Positions 1-7,583 are shown, numbered from the stretch's first letter. The stretch: 64,000 bases of DNA from Cryobacterium roopkundense (GCF_014200405.1 NZ_JACHBQ010000001.1:1984001-2048000), one strand, 5' to 3'. The notes: a model not told the origin generated them from the letters alone. Program-made: numbers and translations.

Positions 1-1418
1 TCGCGCGGCAGCTCAACCGGAGACTGCAGGAACTGCGCCGCCACGAGGTCGAAGGTCGCGTCGGGGTTCCACGCGGCGAGATCCGCCTGCACGAAGCGGA
101 TGCGGTCGGCCAGCCCCGAGGCTGCGGCCCTGGCCTCGCCGCGGGCCAGCGCCGTGGCGGAGATGTCGACGGCCGTGACCTGCCAGCCGCCGTGAGCCAG
201 CCAGAGCGCGTCGCCGCCTTCCCCACTGCCGAGGTCGAGGGCGGTGCCCGGCTCGAGCCCGCCGGCCTCGCGTTCGAGGGCTGCGTTGGCGTGCCCGCTC
301 CACATCTGGCCCGTTTCGGCGCCGCGTTCGATGTAGCGTCGCTCCCAGAATGACGTCGGGTCTTCGGACGGGTCGACGTGCTGCTCGTTCCCCTGCTTGC
401 GCTCATGCGGCTGGGCGTGGCCGTGCGGTTCGCCGTGGCTGTGTCGTTCGGGGGTCATGTTGGTCCATTCTTCCAGAGCCACGCGGATGTCGTCCGCCAC
501 GAGTTCGGCGTTGATCGCGACGGCTGCCGTGACGCCGGAGCCGGCCGCCACCGGAACGAGCGCGGCGGGGTTGGACGTGTTGCCTGCGGCCCAGACGCCG
601 TCGACGCTCGTCTTTCCGGAGGCATCCGTTGTCGTCCAGAGGCCGGCGGGGGTGTCACCCTGTTCGGCACCGAGCTGGCGCAGCGGCTCGTCGAGGGCGA
701 CCATTCGCGGCTCGGCGAAGAGCACGTCGAGCTCGATGCGGGTGCCGTCGGCGAGTTCGAGGCCCGCGAAGGCTCCGTTCGCCGTCGTGACACCGATGAC
801 GACGCGGTCGTCCACGACGATGCCGCGCGCGTCGAGGGTGAGCCGATCGGGGTCAGGGATGGGGCCGGCCAGGCCTGAGAACACCGTCACTGTCGGCGAA
901 TACGCCCGGAGCATATGTGCCTTGTGCAACCCCCGCACGGATGTCGTGAGCACGCCGATTCTCGAACCGCGCGCCTCGTAGCCGTCACAGAACGGGCAGG
1001 CCACGACGCCGCGTCCCCAGTGTGCGGCCAGACCGGGGATGGGCGGCAGCTCGTCGTGGATGCCGGTCGCCACGAGGAGGCGACCGGCACGAATGCGAGC
1101 GCCGGTCTCGGTGACGAGTTCGAAGCCGTCCGCTGTCCTGCGCGTTTCGACCACGCGCGCGGCCTCGATCACTCCGCCAGCGGCCCACACCTCGCGGCGA
1201 CCGTCGTCGACAAGGCTGAGCGGGGAGTAGCCGTCGCGACTGAGTACCCCGTGCATGTGCGGCGCCTCCCGGTTGCGCGGCTCCCCCGCGTCGAGCACGA
1301 GCACGCGTCGCTGGGCGCGCGCGACGATGAGCGCGGCGCTGAGACCGGCGGTGCCGCCGCCGATAATTGCAACGTCCCAGAGTGTGCTGGGCTGGTCATC
1401 CTGAGGTTTTGTCGTCAT
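1..1418 (-). CDS. NAD(P)/FAD-dependent oxidoreductase fused to class I SAM methyltransferase (partial)
   Basis: This frame starts at an ATG (1418-1416), stays open to the window edge, and gives 472 codons without a stop. Residues 1 to about 320 are a thioredoxin-reductase-like flavoprotein, with the FAD motif GGGTAG at 20-25 and a redox pair C141-P-F-C144 followed by DGYE. A His-rich linker that contains an in-frame Met321 leads into a Rossmann methyltransferase, with the SAM motif LDLGSGEGGDALWLA near residue 395. I read the joint codon by codon and it has no frameshift. Such bifunctional proteins are known in Actinobacteria, but their substrate is not established. The 3' end lies outside the window. 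The gene is divergent from an XRE-cupin regulator that may control it. An internal restart at Met321 giving a free methyltransferase is possible. Confidence 0.9.
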   Translation of the reverse strand, partial: MTTKPQDDQPSTLWDVAIIGGGTAGLSAALIVARAQRRVLVLDAGEPRNREAPHMHGVLSRDGYSPLSLVDDGRREVWAAGGVIEAARVVETRRTADGFELVTETGARIRAGRLLVATGIHDELPPIPGLAAHWGRGVVACPFCDGYEARGSRIGVLTTSVRGLHKAHMLRAYSPTVTVFSGLAGPIPDPDRLTLDARGIVVDDRVVIGVTTANGAFAGLELADGTRIELDVLFAEPRMVALDEPLRQLGAEQGDTPAGLWTTTDASGKTSVDGVWAAGNTSNPAALVPVAAGSGVTAAVAINAELVADDIRVALEEWTNMTPERHSHGEPHGHAQPHERKQGNEQHVDPSEDPTSFWERRYIERGAETGQMWSGHANAALEREAGGLEPGTALDLGSGEGGDALWLAHGGWQVTAVDISATALARGEARAAASGLADRIRFVQADLAAWNPDATFDLVAAQFLQSPVELPR

Positions 1419-1433
1419 GCATACAGATTGATC

Positions 1434-1471
1434 CCGAACTAGAATAAGAGCAAGAATACATGCCGAATTAG
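1434..1471. promoter_or_regulatory. Candidate operator in the divergent promoter region
   Basis: The 69-bp gap between two divergent starts holds two direct 9-mers, CCGAACTAG (1434-1442) and CCGAATTAG (1463-1471), 29 bp apart, close to three helical turns. The second copy abuts the ribosome binding site (AAGAAGG) of the rightward regulator gene. Binding by that XRE protein is inferred from position only. Confidence 0.3.
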
Positions 1472-1487
1472 CAAGAAGGGACTGGTC

Positions 1488-2078
1488 TTGGCCGACGCAT
1501 CGCTCGACCTCATTGGATCACGCCTGAAAAGCTGGCGACAGAAGCGTGGCATGACCCTCGACGAGCTGTCGGCCGCGACCGACATCTCCGCAAGCACCAT
1601 CTCCCGGCTCGAGTCGGGCAAGCGTGCGCCGAACCTCGAGCTCGTGGTGCCCATCGCCCGCGCCCTGCGACTTGAACTCGATGACCTGGTTCCCCGGTCG
1701 GTGCCGGACCCCCGCGTGCCACGGATTACGAAACGAGTAGGCGAGGTCACGTATGTCTCCCTGTCGCCCGATTCCTCGCCGGTTCAGACCTACAAGGTGA
1801 CTCTTCCGGCCACACCTCCCGGAACGCTCGTCGTGCCGGAGCTTCGCGTCCACGACGGCTACGAGTGGCTGTACGTGCTCGATGGCAGGCTGAGGCTCGT
1901 GTTGGGTGAGCACGACGTCGTTCTTGGGCCCGGCGAGGCCGCGGAATTCGACACTCGCACGCCCCACTGGCTCGCTGCCTCTGGCATTGGTCCCGTGGAC
2001 CTGCTGACCATCTTCAGCAAGGAGGGCAAGCGGATCCATCTGCGCGCCCGCCCGACGCCCAGCGGGAACAACAACTAG
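1488..2078 (+). CDS. XRE-family regulator with C-terminal cupin domain
   Basis: This is a 196-residue DNA-binding regulator. An XRE helix-turn-helix spans about residues 10-60 (MTLDELSAATDISASTISRL), and a cupin fold spans about 100-180, with a conserved-looking PGEAAEFDTRTPHW stretch. Two-domain proteins of this type often sense small ligands through the cupin and repress neighbouring genes. The start is a TTG at 1488, chosen because AAGAAGG lies about 10 bases upstream; the only upstream ATG is followed at once by a stop. It is transcribed away from the oxidoreductase-methyltransferase gene, its probable target together with itself. The ligand is unknown. Confidence 0.88.
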   Translation: MADASLDLIGSRLKSWRQKRGMTLDELSAATDISASTISRLESGKRAPNLELVVPIARALRLELDDLVPRSVPDPRVPRITKRVGEVTYVSLSPDSSPVQTYKVTLPATPPGTLVVPELRVHDGYEWLYVLDGRLRLVLGEHDVVLGPGEAAEFDTRTPHWLAASGIGPVDLLTIFSKEGKRIHLRARPTPSGNNN

Positions 2079-2176
2079 CTCGCGCCACGCGGATTCACGG
2101 GTACCGCGAATTGTTCATGTACTCCCTACTCACGCGTTAGGCCTACATTCGGGCAACAGCTGCCGTGTGCACTTCT

Positions 2177-3589
2177 TCAGAACGGGCACTCACTGACCTC
2201 GGAGAATGGGATGTTCCACGGGTCTGCGTAGGTGAGTGGCTTCGTGGTCAGCGTGGGTTCCGTCAGGGGGATGGTCGGTCGAATGCGGGTTTCGGGGTGA
2301 GTGGCATAGTGCCTGCCCGCCGGGCTGGTCCAGTTGAGGGTTCCGTCCTCGCCTTGGACCACTGACCAACCTGTTTCGTGTTTGACCCGGTGGCTGGGGC
2401 GGCACAGGGAGGAGAGGTTCGAGAAGACGGTCTCTCCGCCGTGTTCCCAGGCGATGGTGTGATCAATGTCGCAGGCGGCGGCTCGTCGGTTGCAGCCGAC
2501 GGCACGGCACGTGCCGTCGCGTAGTCGCAGCCAGTTTTTCAGGTCTTCCGGGACCTTGTACTTCGTGCGTCCGAAGGAGAGGACAGCGCCGGTCTCCGGG
2601 TGAACGAGGATACGAGTGAAGCTGGTGGCCGTTCCGGCGAGGCGCCGGGCGGTCTCCGCGTCGATCGGCCCGAACCCTTCCAGGGTGCCGGGTTCCTCGC
2701 TCTGACCCAGCAGGGTGAGAACGGGGACGGTGACGAACACGCTCGCGCGGACGCCGGCACCGAGCCCGGTCTCTGTCACTCCTTTCAGGAGCAGGTCCGT
2801 GGCGGCGTCGGTGCGAAGCTGCGCGAGGGTGCGAGCTTCGTCGTGCACCTTCAGGTTCTTCGCCAAAGATTCGACCCGGTCGGCGATGGCGGCCGCATCT
2901 TCGTTGCTCAGCGTCATCTCGAGGTACCCCATACCGTCACGACCTGGGCCGACCCAGAAGTTCCGATCGGCAAGGGCCTTCTGGTGCCGGATAGCGATGG
3001 ACTCCGGGTGAGTGAACTCCCGCACCTTCACGGCCTTCCTCCGCAGTTGCGGGACGGTGAGGGTTTCACTGTTGGTCAGGGCCTCGTCTTCGAAGGCCTT
3101 CCAAGCCTCCGGTGGCAGGGAGACGGCGTTCTCCATTACTACCTCGGCGTGGCGGTAGCTGATGTCACCGCGTCGGAGGGCATCTCGGGTGGCGGGGAGC
3201 CGGTGTTGCAGCAGGTCGCTTTCGAACATCAGATTGCGGGCGACACCGCTGGGCAGTTTCAGCAGGGCGGCCAGCTCAGCGACGAGGCCTTCGTGGGCGG
3301 CTTTCTGCGGCGACCACTCGGTGTCTCGTCGTCCCCGCGCGGTGAGGGGGAGTCCAGCCTCGGCCGTGGCGTCGGTCCACTGCCGGAGCTTGTCGATCAC
3401 TTCCGCTCGAGCGGCCTGGGCGAAACAGACCATCCGATCGAAGCTCAGGATCGCGTCGAGGAGCAGGGTTTGAGTGTCGTCGGCGACGGCCTTCTCCTCC
3501 GCCAAGACGGCGAGGGCCTGATCGACTGGTTCGGGCGGGGTATTCCCCGCGGCCTCCTCCAAAGGAGGAACTTCATCGTTTTTCTCCAT
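2177..3589 (-). CDS. DUF222 / HNH endonuclease-domain protein
   Basis: This 470-residue protein has an N-terminal DUF222 region and a C-terminal HNH motif at about residues 360-410, with CRAVGC, CDIDHTIAWEHGG and SNLSSLC followed by HRVKH. The family (13E12-repeat-like) is multicopy in Actinobacteria. Nuclease activity is predicted from the HNH fold, and the biological role is not established. I start at ATG 3589 (MEKNDEVPP). ATG 3652 (MSYPQC) is an in-frame alternative. The frame stays open upstream to 4309 only because the minisatellite has no stops, and that extension is low-complexity and not credible. There is no partner gene. The setting beside repeats and a transposon fits a mobile or accessory locus. 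Confidence 0.85.
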   Translation of the reverse strand: MEKNDEVPPLEEAAGNTPPEPVDQALAVLAEEKAVADDTQTLLLDAILSFDRMVCFAQAARAEVIDKLRQWTDATAEAGLPLTARGRRDTEWSPQKAAHEGLVAELAALLKLPSGVARNLMFESDLLQHRLPATRDALRRGDISYRHAEVVMENAVSLPPEAWKAFEDEALTNSETLTVPQLRRKAVKVREFTHPESIAIRHQKALADRNFWVGPGRDGMGYLEMTLSNEDAAAIADRVESLAKNLKVHDEARTLAQLRTDAATDLLLKGVTETGLGAGVRASVFVTVPVLTLLGQSEEPGTLEGFGPIDAETARRLAGTATSFTRILVHPETGAVLSFGRTKYKVPEDLKNWLRLRDGTCRAVGCNRRAAACDIDHTIAWEHGGETVFSNLSSLCRPSHRVKHETGWSVVQGEDGTLNWTSPAGRHYATHPETRIRPTIPLTEPTLTTKPLTYADPWNIPFSEVSECPF

Positions 3590-3638
3590 AAGATAATTAT
3601 CCCACGAACCACAGACAGATTCGAGAAAACCTGAGCAT

Positions 3639-3647
3639 TGTGGATAA
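3639..3647 (-). other. Perfect DnaA-box sequence (isolated)
   Basis: TGTGGATAA here is the reverse complement of the consensus DnaA box TTATCCACA. It lies 50 bp upstream of the DUF222/HNH start. No cluster of boxes surrounds it, so this is not an origin. It may be a titration or regulatory site, or chance. Confidence 0.35.
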
Positions 3648-3675
3648 CTCATCCGAAGTTGATTCTTCCTTCCGC

Positions 3676-3701
3676 AGTCCGGGGAATGGCTCGCGGGGTC
3701 T
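3676..3701. repeat. Dispersed intergenic repeat, copy 1
   Basis: These 26 bases match 63224-63249 at 24 of 26 positions, although the sites are almost 60 kb apart. The shared core is TGGCTCGCGGGGTCT. Here the match runs on into GGTCTCGAC, and CTCGACC follows about 25 bp later, giving a REP-like hairpin arrangement (3697-3741). Confidence 0.5.
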
Positions 3702-3770
3702 CGACGGGCGCGGGCCAAAAGCGGGCCCGCTGCTCGACCAGCGAGGGGGGTGTGGCAGCCGAAAGGGCGG

Positions 3771-4108
3771 AGCGCGGCGAGGCGCGGCGAGGCGCGGCGA
3801 GGCGCGGCGAGGCGCGGAGCGCGGCGGAGCGCGGCGGAGCGCGGCGGAGCGCGGCGGAGCGCGGCGGAACGCGGCGGAACGCGGCGGAACGCGGCGGAAC
3901 GCGGCGGAACGCGGCGGAACGCGGCGGAACGCGGCGGAACGCGGCGGAGCGCGGCGGAACGCGGCGGAACGCGGCGGAGCGCGGCGGAACGCGGCGGAAC
4001 GCGGCGGAGCGCGGCGGAACGCGGCGGAACGCGGCGGAGCGCGGCGGAGCGCGGCGGAGCGCGGCGGAGCGCGGCGGAGCGCGGCGGAGCGCGGCGGAGC
4101 GCGGCGAG
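3771..4108. repeat. 10-bp minisatellite, about 34 tandem units
   Basis: About five units of GGCGCGGCGA (3771-3820, the last one hybrid) are followed by 28 perfect units of GCGGCGGARC from 3821 to 4100 and a degenerate last unit. At the variable base the order is 4 G, 8 A, then G-A-A three times (3941-4030, a 30-bp higher-order repeat), then 7 G. The unit has no stop codon in any frame, which creates several long spurious open frames on both strands. No protein in this tract is credible. Unit length does not match a CRISPR array and there are no spacers. Confidence 0.95.
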
Positions 4109-4226
4109 GGAGGCGGGAGCAGTGAGCGGGAGCGGTGAGCGGAAGGCGAGAGTCGAGAGCGGAAGGCGAGGCGGGAGGGGGAGAACGGGGGAACGGGGGA
4201 ACGGGAGCGGGAGCGGTGAGCGGTTG
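4109..4226. repeat. G-rich degenerate repeat tract
   Basis: This purine-rich stretch follows the minisatellite. It has imperfect repeats of GAGCGG/GTGAGCGG and three close copies of GGGGGAAC or its shorter form around 4180-4205. Runs of four to five G make it a possible G-quadruplex region. It ends at the stop codon of the displaced monooxygenase 3' fragment. No gene is seen. Confidence 0.6.
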
Positions 4227-4272
4227 TCAGGCCTCGGCCACCAGGGTGAAGTGCTCGACGACGGGAAACGGG
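4227..4272 (-). pseudogene. Displaced 3' end of the monooxygenase gene, left of the transposon
   Basis: Joining this segment, minus the 6-bp duplicate, to the gene at 7636-7892 restores one frame of 297 nt (98 residues). It ends ...LYDPFPVVEHFTLVAEA and then TGA, which is the C-terminus expected of small antibiotic-biosynthesis-monooxygenase (ABM) proteins. This shows that the transposon between 4273 and 7635 inserted inside the gene. Confidence 0.9.
4267..4272. repeat. Target-site duplication, left copy (AACGGG)
   Basis: AACGGG sits directly outside the left TGT end of the transposon. The same hexamer follows the right end at 7636-7641. Removing one copy restores the interrupted reading frame exactly. 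Confidence 0.88.
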
Positions 4273-4324
4273 TGTCGCCCGTCGCGTTGTTTGACGATGG
4301 CGGCGTCATCGTGAGTGACGATGG
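4273..4324 (+). repeat. Transposon left terminal inverted repeat
   Basis: Read inward from 4273, this end matches the right end (read inward from 7635) without gaps at about 37 of 52 positions. Both begin TGT. TGACGA boxes occur at offset 20 (4292) and offset 44 (4316, as TGACGATGG), the same offsets as in the right end. A GGCGGCGTCA box is at 4299-4308. The repeated boxes are probable transposase binding sites. Confidence 0.85.
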
Positions 4325-4332
4325 CCGGGTGT

Positions 4333-4368
4333 GAAAAGGCCCCGCCGGTGGATTTCGGCGGGGCTTTC
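4333..4368 (-). terminator. Rho-independent terminator of the transposon operon
   Basis: An 8-bp perfect stem, CCCCGCCG (4340-4347) with CGGCGGGG (4356-4363), has an 8-nt loop. Read leftward the stem is followed by CCTTTTC. It lies about 45 bp past the stop of the ATPase gene and within the left end of the element, where it would stop element transcription from entering the host. Confidence 0.75.
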
Positions 4369-4409
4369 ATCGTGATGGTGACGTGGTGGTCGTCAGGGGT
4401 GACGCGACC

Positions 4410-5222
4410 TCATTCGCTGTTCTCGGTGATCGCCGATTGTGCGGCGGCCAGGTCGACGATTGCTTTGTCGGCGGCGTAGGTCGCGATCAGCGCGGCGACG
4501 GCGAGGTTGTTGACCGCCCGTGGATACCCCCTCGAGGCGAGGTGGATCGCTTGGATGGCGTCGTCGGAGAACAGCGGGTCTGACCGGCCAGCGAATTTGA
4601 GGTGTTGCCGGATGTAATCGGTTGTGTCGGCGGCATTCATCCCGGTGATTGTGTAGCATGTGGAAATGCGTTGATCCAATGCCGCGAGCACGGCAAGTTT
4701 CAGGCGGCGCCGCAGGGTGGGTTGGCCGATGAGGAGCATCGCGAAGTGCGACCCGGTATCCATTGCCACGTTCGTCAACATGCGTAACGATTCCAGGTCG
4801 GTGTTGGTGAGCAGGTGCGCTTCGTCGATGACGACGACGGGCAGGCGGGCTCGTTCGTCGAGTTCCCCGGCGAGTAGCGCCGCGGTTTGCGAGGACAGCA
4901 CTCCGGAGAAAAACGCCGGGGTCCCGCCAAGCGCCGTGACGATCTGAGTGTGGATTCCACGCATCGTGATCGTCGGGTCGGGGATGTAGATGATCTGGTG
5001 CCGGGAGGGTTCCAACTGGGCCAGGGCCGCGCGGACGGCGACGGTTTTCCCGGCGCCGACTTCACCGCTGATCACGCCGAGCTGGCGTTGGCTGACGCAC
5101 CAATCGATGCGGGCGATCGCTTCCCGGTGCGAGGGGTGCGGGTGCAAGGCCTGCGGCGGAATATCGCGGGCGAAGGGCATACGCGTGAAGCCGTAGTGCG
5201 ATTGCAGGGTGTCGATACTCAT
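4410..5222 (-). CDS. AAA+ ATPase, ExeA/TniB-type transposition helper
   Basis: This 270-residue ATPase has Walker A GEVGAGKT at 53-60 and Walker B VVVIDEAH at 129-136, followed by a typical AAA+ lid (YPRAVNNLAVAA). Proteins of the ExeA/TniB/TnsC/MuB group bind DNA with ATP, choose or immunise targets and activate a partner DDE transposase. Its ATG overlaps the transposase stop (ATGA), so the two proteins are translationally coupled. It is the last gene of the element and is followed by a terminator. The length is near that usual for ExeA-type transposition ATPases. Target preference cannot be told from sequence. Confidence 0.9.
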   Translation of the reverse strand: MSIDTLQSHYGFTRMPFARDIPPQALHPHPSHREAIARIDWCVSQRQLGVISGEVGAGKTVAVRAALAQLEPSRHQIIYIPDPTITMRGIHTQIVTALGGTPAFFSGVLSSQTAALLAGELDERARLPVVVIDEAHLLTNTDLESLRMLTNVAMDTGSHFAMLLIGQPTLRRRLKLAVLAALDQRISTCYTITGMNAADTTDYIRQHLKFAGRSDPLFSDDAIQAIHLASRGYPRAVNNLAVAALIATYAADKAIVDLAAAQSAITENSE

Positions 5223-6745
5223 CGGGCGGCCTCCGAAACTGTCGGCACGAAGACGACCTTCCTCGCCGCCGGGGTGGATGCTTTCACGAAACTAATCGGT
5301 TCCCCAGCCATCGTGCCCTTGTGCCGGGTCTCCACCAGGCGCAGGTAGTCAATGCCGGAGGCCGCATTCCGGGCACCGGTGTCGGCCTCGTCAGCCGCCG
5401 CGGTCGCGGCCTTCTTGTGAACGTGCCGGCGAATTTCACTCAGTACGGCGATGCCGGCCGGGACGCCGTTCCCGGCCGAGACGGTGATCAGCCCGGCGAG
5501 GTCGAAGGGGTCATAAACCAGCTCCACTCGTTTGCCGACGAGGAGCTGATCCACTTGATACGTGTTGGACTGCAACGACACCGTCGCGGACTTCGTCACC
5601 GTGCGGATCGCCGACCACTGGAACGCCTCCGCAATGACGGTTTTCTCCTTCCGCACCGGGCGTCGTCCCGCCCAGCCGGCATCCCAGCGCTGCACCGGTG
5701 TTTGCCCTGTCGTCGAATGCGTGGCCTGGTGATAGACCATCTCCACCCACGACGTGAACAGAGCATTCATCTCTTCCAGCGTGGTGACCATGCTGCCCAC
5801 CCCGGCATCTACTACGCCGGTCGTGGTATCGACGGTGGTGATCTCGGTGAGGAACTGCGAGTTGACGGTGTTGAAGAACCGCTCGATCTTTCCGCGGCCC
5901 TGCGGCCGATACGGCTTCGAATGCGTCAACCGGATTCCGAGGCGCGCGCAGGTCCGCGAGAGCGACTCATCAACAAAAGCGCTTCCGTTATCGACGTAAA
6001 TCGTCCCGGGAATTCCGCGCGCTTCCAACGCCGGGCGGAGGGCCGCGGTGAGGCGGACGGAGTCTTCGGCGTAAGCCCACCGGCCCGCCGTCACCATCCT
6101 GGAGTGGTCGTCGAGGAACGCGAACAGATACGTCTTCCGCCCATTGATCCGCGGCCCGTGCAACCCGTCACCGACCCATATTTCATTCGGGTAGTCCGCT
6201 TCAAACCGGCCGAAAACCTCCCGCACCCCGGTCGAAAGTTCCAGCGTGCGGAAGTGCCGCAGCAGCGTCGACTCCGACGGAGCATCACCGAGCGTGTCGA
6301 TCATGATGCGCCGCACCTGCGCCGAGGTGCGGGCGGGCCGCTCCCTCTTCAACGTCGCCGCCAACGACAAGATCTGCGCCGGCGTCACCGCGCCCTGCGC
6401 CCGGCCTCGGGGTCTCAACGCGTCGAACCCTCCGCGCCGCCACTGCCTGATCCACCGATCAAGAGTGTCCTTGCTGACCGTCACCGTCCCGCCGAATGGA
6501 CCCGGATGCACCAGCCCTGCCAGCGCTCGAACCATCGGGCCGCGCTGCCGCGTCGTCACACTGTCATCGGCGGCGTCCCGGATCAGGTGGTAACGAAACA
6601 GCGCGATCTTCTCCGTCCGTCCGCGGCGCACCGCCGAAGCAGACGGCGGTCCCGCCGGCGGCGGCGGGACGAGCAAAGCATCGGCTGGCTCCGCTGGGGA
6701 AGCCCGCGGCGAAACGGGGAGCAATGCCGGGGAAAGTGCGGGCAT
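5219..6745 (-). CDS. DDE (rve-fold) transposase with DD35E triad
   Basis: This 508-residue transposase has an N-terminal helix-turn-helix region (about 40-165) for end binding. The RNase-H-like core carries D193 (WVGDGLHG), D252 (IYVDNGSAF) and E288 (GRGKIERFF), giving D-58-D-35-E. A C-terminal Mu-type beta-barrel-like region follows (about 400-470). I start at ATG 6745 (MPALSPALL) because GAGAGGA lies just upstream. An open frame to 6964 overlaps the preceding gene and lacks a good start. It would cut and join the element ends together with the ATPase downstream. All catalytic residues are present. Confidence 0.92.
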   Translation of the reverse strand: MPALSPALLPVSPRASPAEPADALLVPPPPAGPPSASAVRRGRTEKIALFRYHLIRDAADDSVTTRQRGPMVRALAGLVHPGPFGGTVTVSKDTLDRWIRQWRRGGFDALRPRGRAQGAVTPAQILSLAATLKRERPARTSAQVRRIMIDTLGDAPSESTLLRHFRTLELSTGVREVFGRFEADYPNEIWVGDGLHGPRINGRKTYLFAFLDDHSRMVTAGRWAYAEDSVRLTAALRPALEARGIPGTIYVDNGSAFVDESLSRTCARLGIRLTHSKPYRPQGRGKIERFFNTVNSQFLTEITTVDTTTGVVDAGVGSMVTTLEEMNALFTSWVEMVYHQATHSTTGQTPVQRWDAGWAGRRPVRKEKTVIAEAFQWSAIRTVTKSATVSLQSNTYQVDQLLVGKRVELVYDPFDLAGLITVSAGNGVPAGIAVLSEIRRHVHKKAATAAADEADTGARNAASGIDYLRLVETRHKGTMAGEPISFVKASTPAARKVVFVPTVSEAAR

Positions 6746-6776
6746 GAAGAGTCCTCTCAAACAGTGAACACACCCA

Positions 6777-7454
6777 TCACAGGGATATGGCAGGCGCTCC
6801 TGCCACTGTTGCCGCCCACCACGGACGGCATAAGGGCCAGTTGGTGTTGGGGACCGCCGCCCACCAGCTCCGGCAAAAAAACAGCCCGTTGGTCTGAGCG
6901 ATCGCCACCTGAACCCACGCCACCGTGACGGTCGCGACGAACCGGCGAGCCAGCCCCCGTGCATACGCCATCAACGCCGACAACGCCTCACCCGAAAAAG
7001 TCCCAGCAGGCCTTGGCCAGACGACCACCGCATCGGGAGCATCCCGCACCAACAACCCCGTGAACCGTTCACCCATCGCCGCGGCCGAAGCGGCGAAAGC
7101 ACGCAACCAACCACGAACCGTCGAAACCGGTCTTCCGCAGTCCGCAGCGATCCTCCGATGACCCCAACCCAAAGCAGTCTTCGCCTCGATCGCCGCCGCA
7201 ATCACCTCGGCGGTATCTGCTCGCCGCGCGGCCAACCGCACCTCCAGGAGCACATGCGTGCCCTGGCAGGCCGTGCACCGAGACCGACGCGGGCGAAGGC
7301 CCCGCGGCACCCAATCTGTGCCGAGGCCCTCACGGATCACACGCGCCCGAGCCCACCCCCACGGGCGCAAACGGCCACCACAATCGGGGCAGGCAACCCG
7401 CCCGACCCGAAGGTCCAACTCGACAACAACAGAATCATGACTTACCGTGAGCAT
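6777..7454 (-). CDS. Zinc-ribbon and helix-turn-helix protein of the transposon
   Basis: This 225-residue protein is the first gene of the element. It has two CxxC pairs (C22/C25 and C60/C63) that should form a zinc ribbon, then a helix-turn-helix at about 80-120 (GWGHRRIAADCGRPVSTVRGWL), then a hydrophobic, Trp-rich C-terminal third. Small zinc-ribbon proteins (DUF6431-like, recalled without a search) accompany similar transposase-ATPase pairs in Actinobacteria. A role as end-binding repressor or target-site factor, comparable in part to TniQ/TnsD, is an inference. It stops 31 bp before the transposase start and is probably cotranscribed with it. Confidence 0.7.
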   Translation of the reverse strand: MLTVSHDSVVVELDLRVGRVACPDCGGRLRPWGWARARVIREGLGTDWVPRGLRPRRSRCTACQGTHVLLEVRLAARRADTAEVIAAAIEAKTALGWGHRRIAADCGRPVSTVRGWLRAFAASAAAMGERFTGLLVRDAPDAVVVWPRPAGTFSGEALSALMAYARGLARRFVATVTVAWVQVAIAQTNGLFFCRSWWAAVPNTNWPLCRPWWAATVAGAPAISL

Positions 7455-7478
7455 CAGCGCGGCCTTACGCGTTAGAAC

Positions 7479-7514
7479 GGCCCGGCGTGATCCTTCAAGA
7501 TTGCACGCCGGGCC
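7479..7514. promoter_or_regulatory. Perfect 11-bp inverted repeat in the transposon leader
   Basis: GGCCCGGCGTG (7479-7489) and CACGCCGGGCC (7504-7514) flank a 14-nt loop, 24 bp upstream of the first gene of the element. No T-run follows on either strand, so it is not a classic terminator. It could be an operator for the HTH protein, or an RNA hairpin that shields the first gene from outside transcription. Confidence 0.5.
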
Positions 7515-7524
7515 ATTCGTCTAT

Positions 7525-7550
7525 CCGGACATCGTCAGCCTGACGCCGCC
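7525..7550 (-). repeat. Additional transposase-box repeats in the right end
   Basis: Read leftward, TGACGATGTCCGG (7537-7525) and GGCGGCGTCA (7550-7541) repeat the boxes of the left end at 4316-4328 (12 of 13 matching) and 4299-4308 (identical). They lie about 86-110 bp inside the right terminus, so the right end is longer than the left. Confidence 0.7.
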
Positions 7551-7583
7551 GACAACCAGAAACCAAATCCAGGCGCACTAAAC

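Noticed and set aside
3771..4108. CRISPR-like array
   Set aside because: The units are contiguous 10-mers without spacers, and no cas genes are present.
4225..4240. TGTCAGG as the left transposon terminus
   Set aside because: It begins TGTCA like Tn402 ends, but no matching flank duplication exists, and this segment encodes the displaced monooxygenase C-terminus. The TGT at 4273 gives the long inverted repeat and AACGGG on both sides.
3638..4334. Several long open frames on both strands with Arg/Gly/Ala repeats, including a 240-codon N-terminal extension of the DUF222/HNH frame
   Set aside because: They are produced by the stop-free 10-bp minisatellite. They have no ribosome sites, no domains, and the same residues appear in all frames.
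7479..7514. Rho-independent terminator
   Set aside because: The stem is strong but no T-run follows on either strand, so it was listed as a regulatory inverted repeat.
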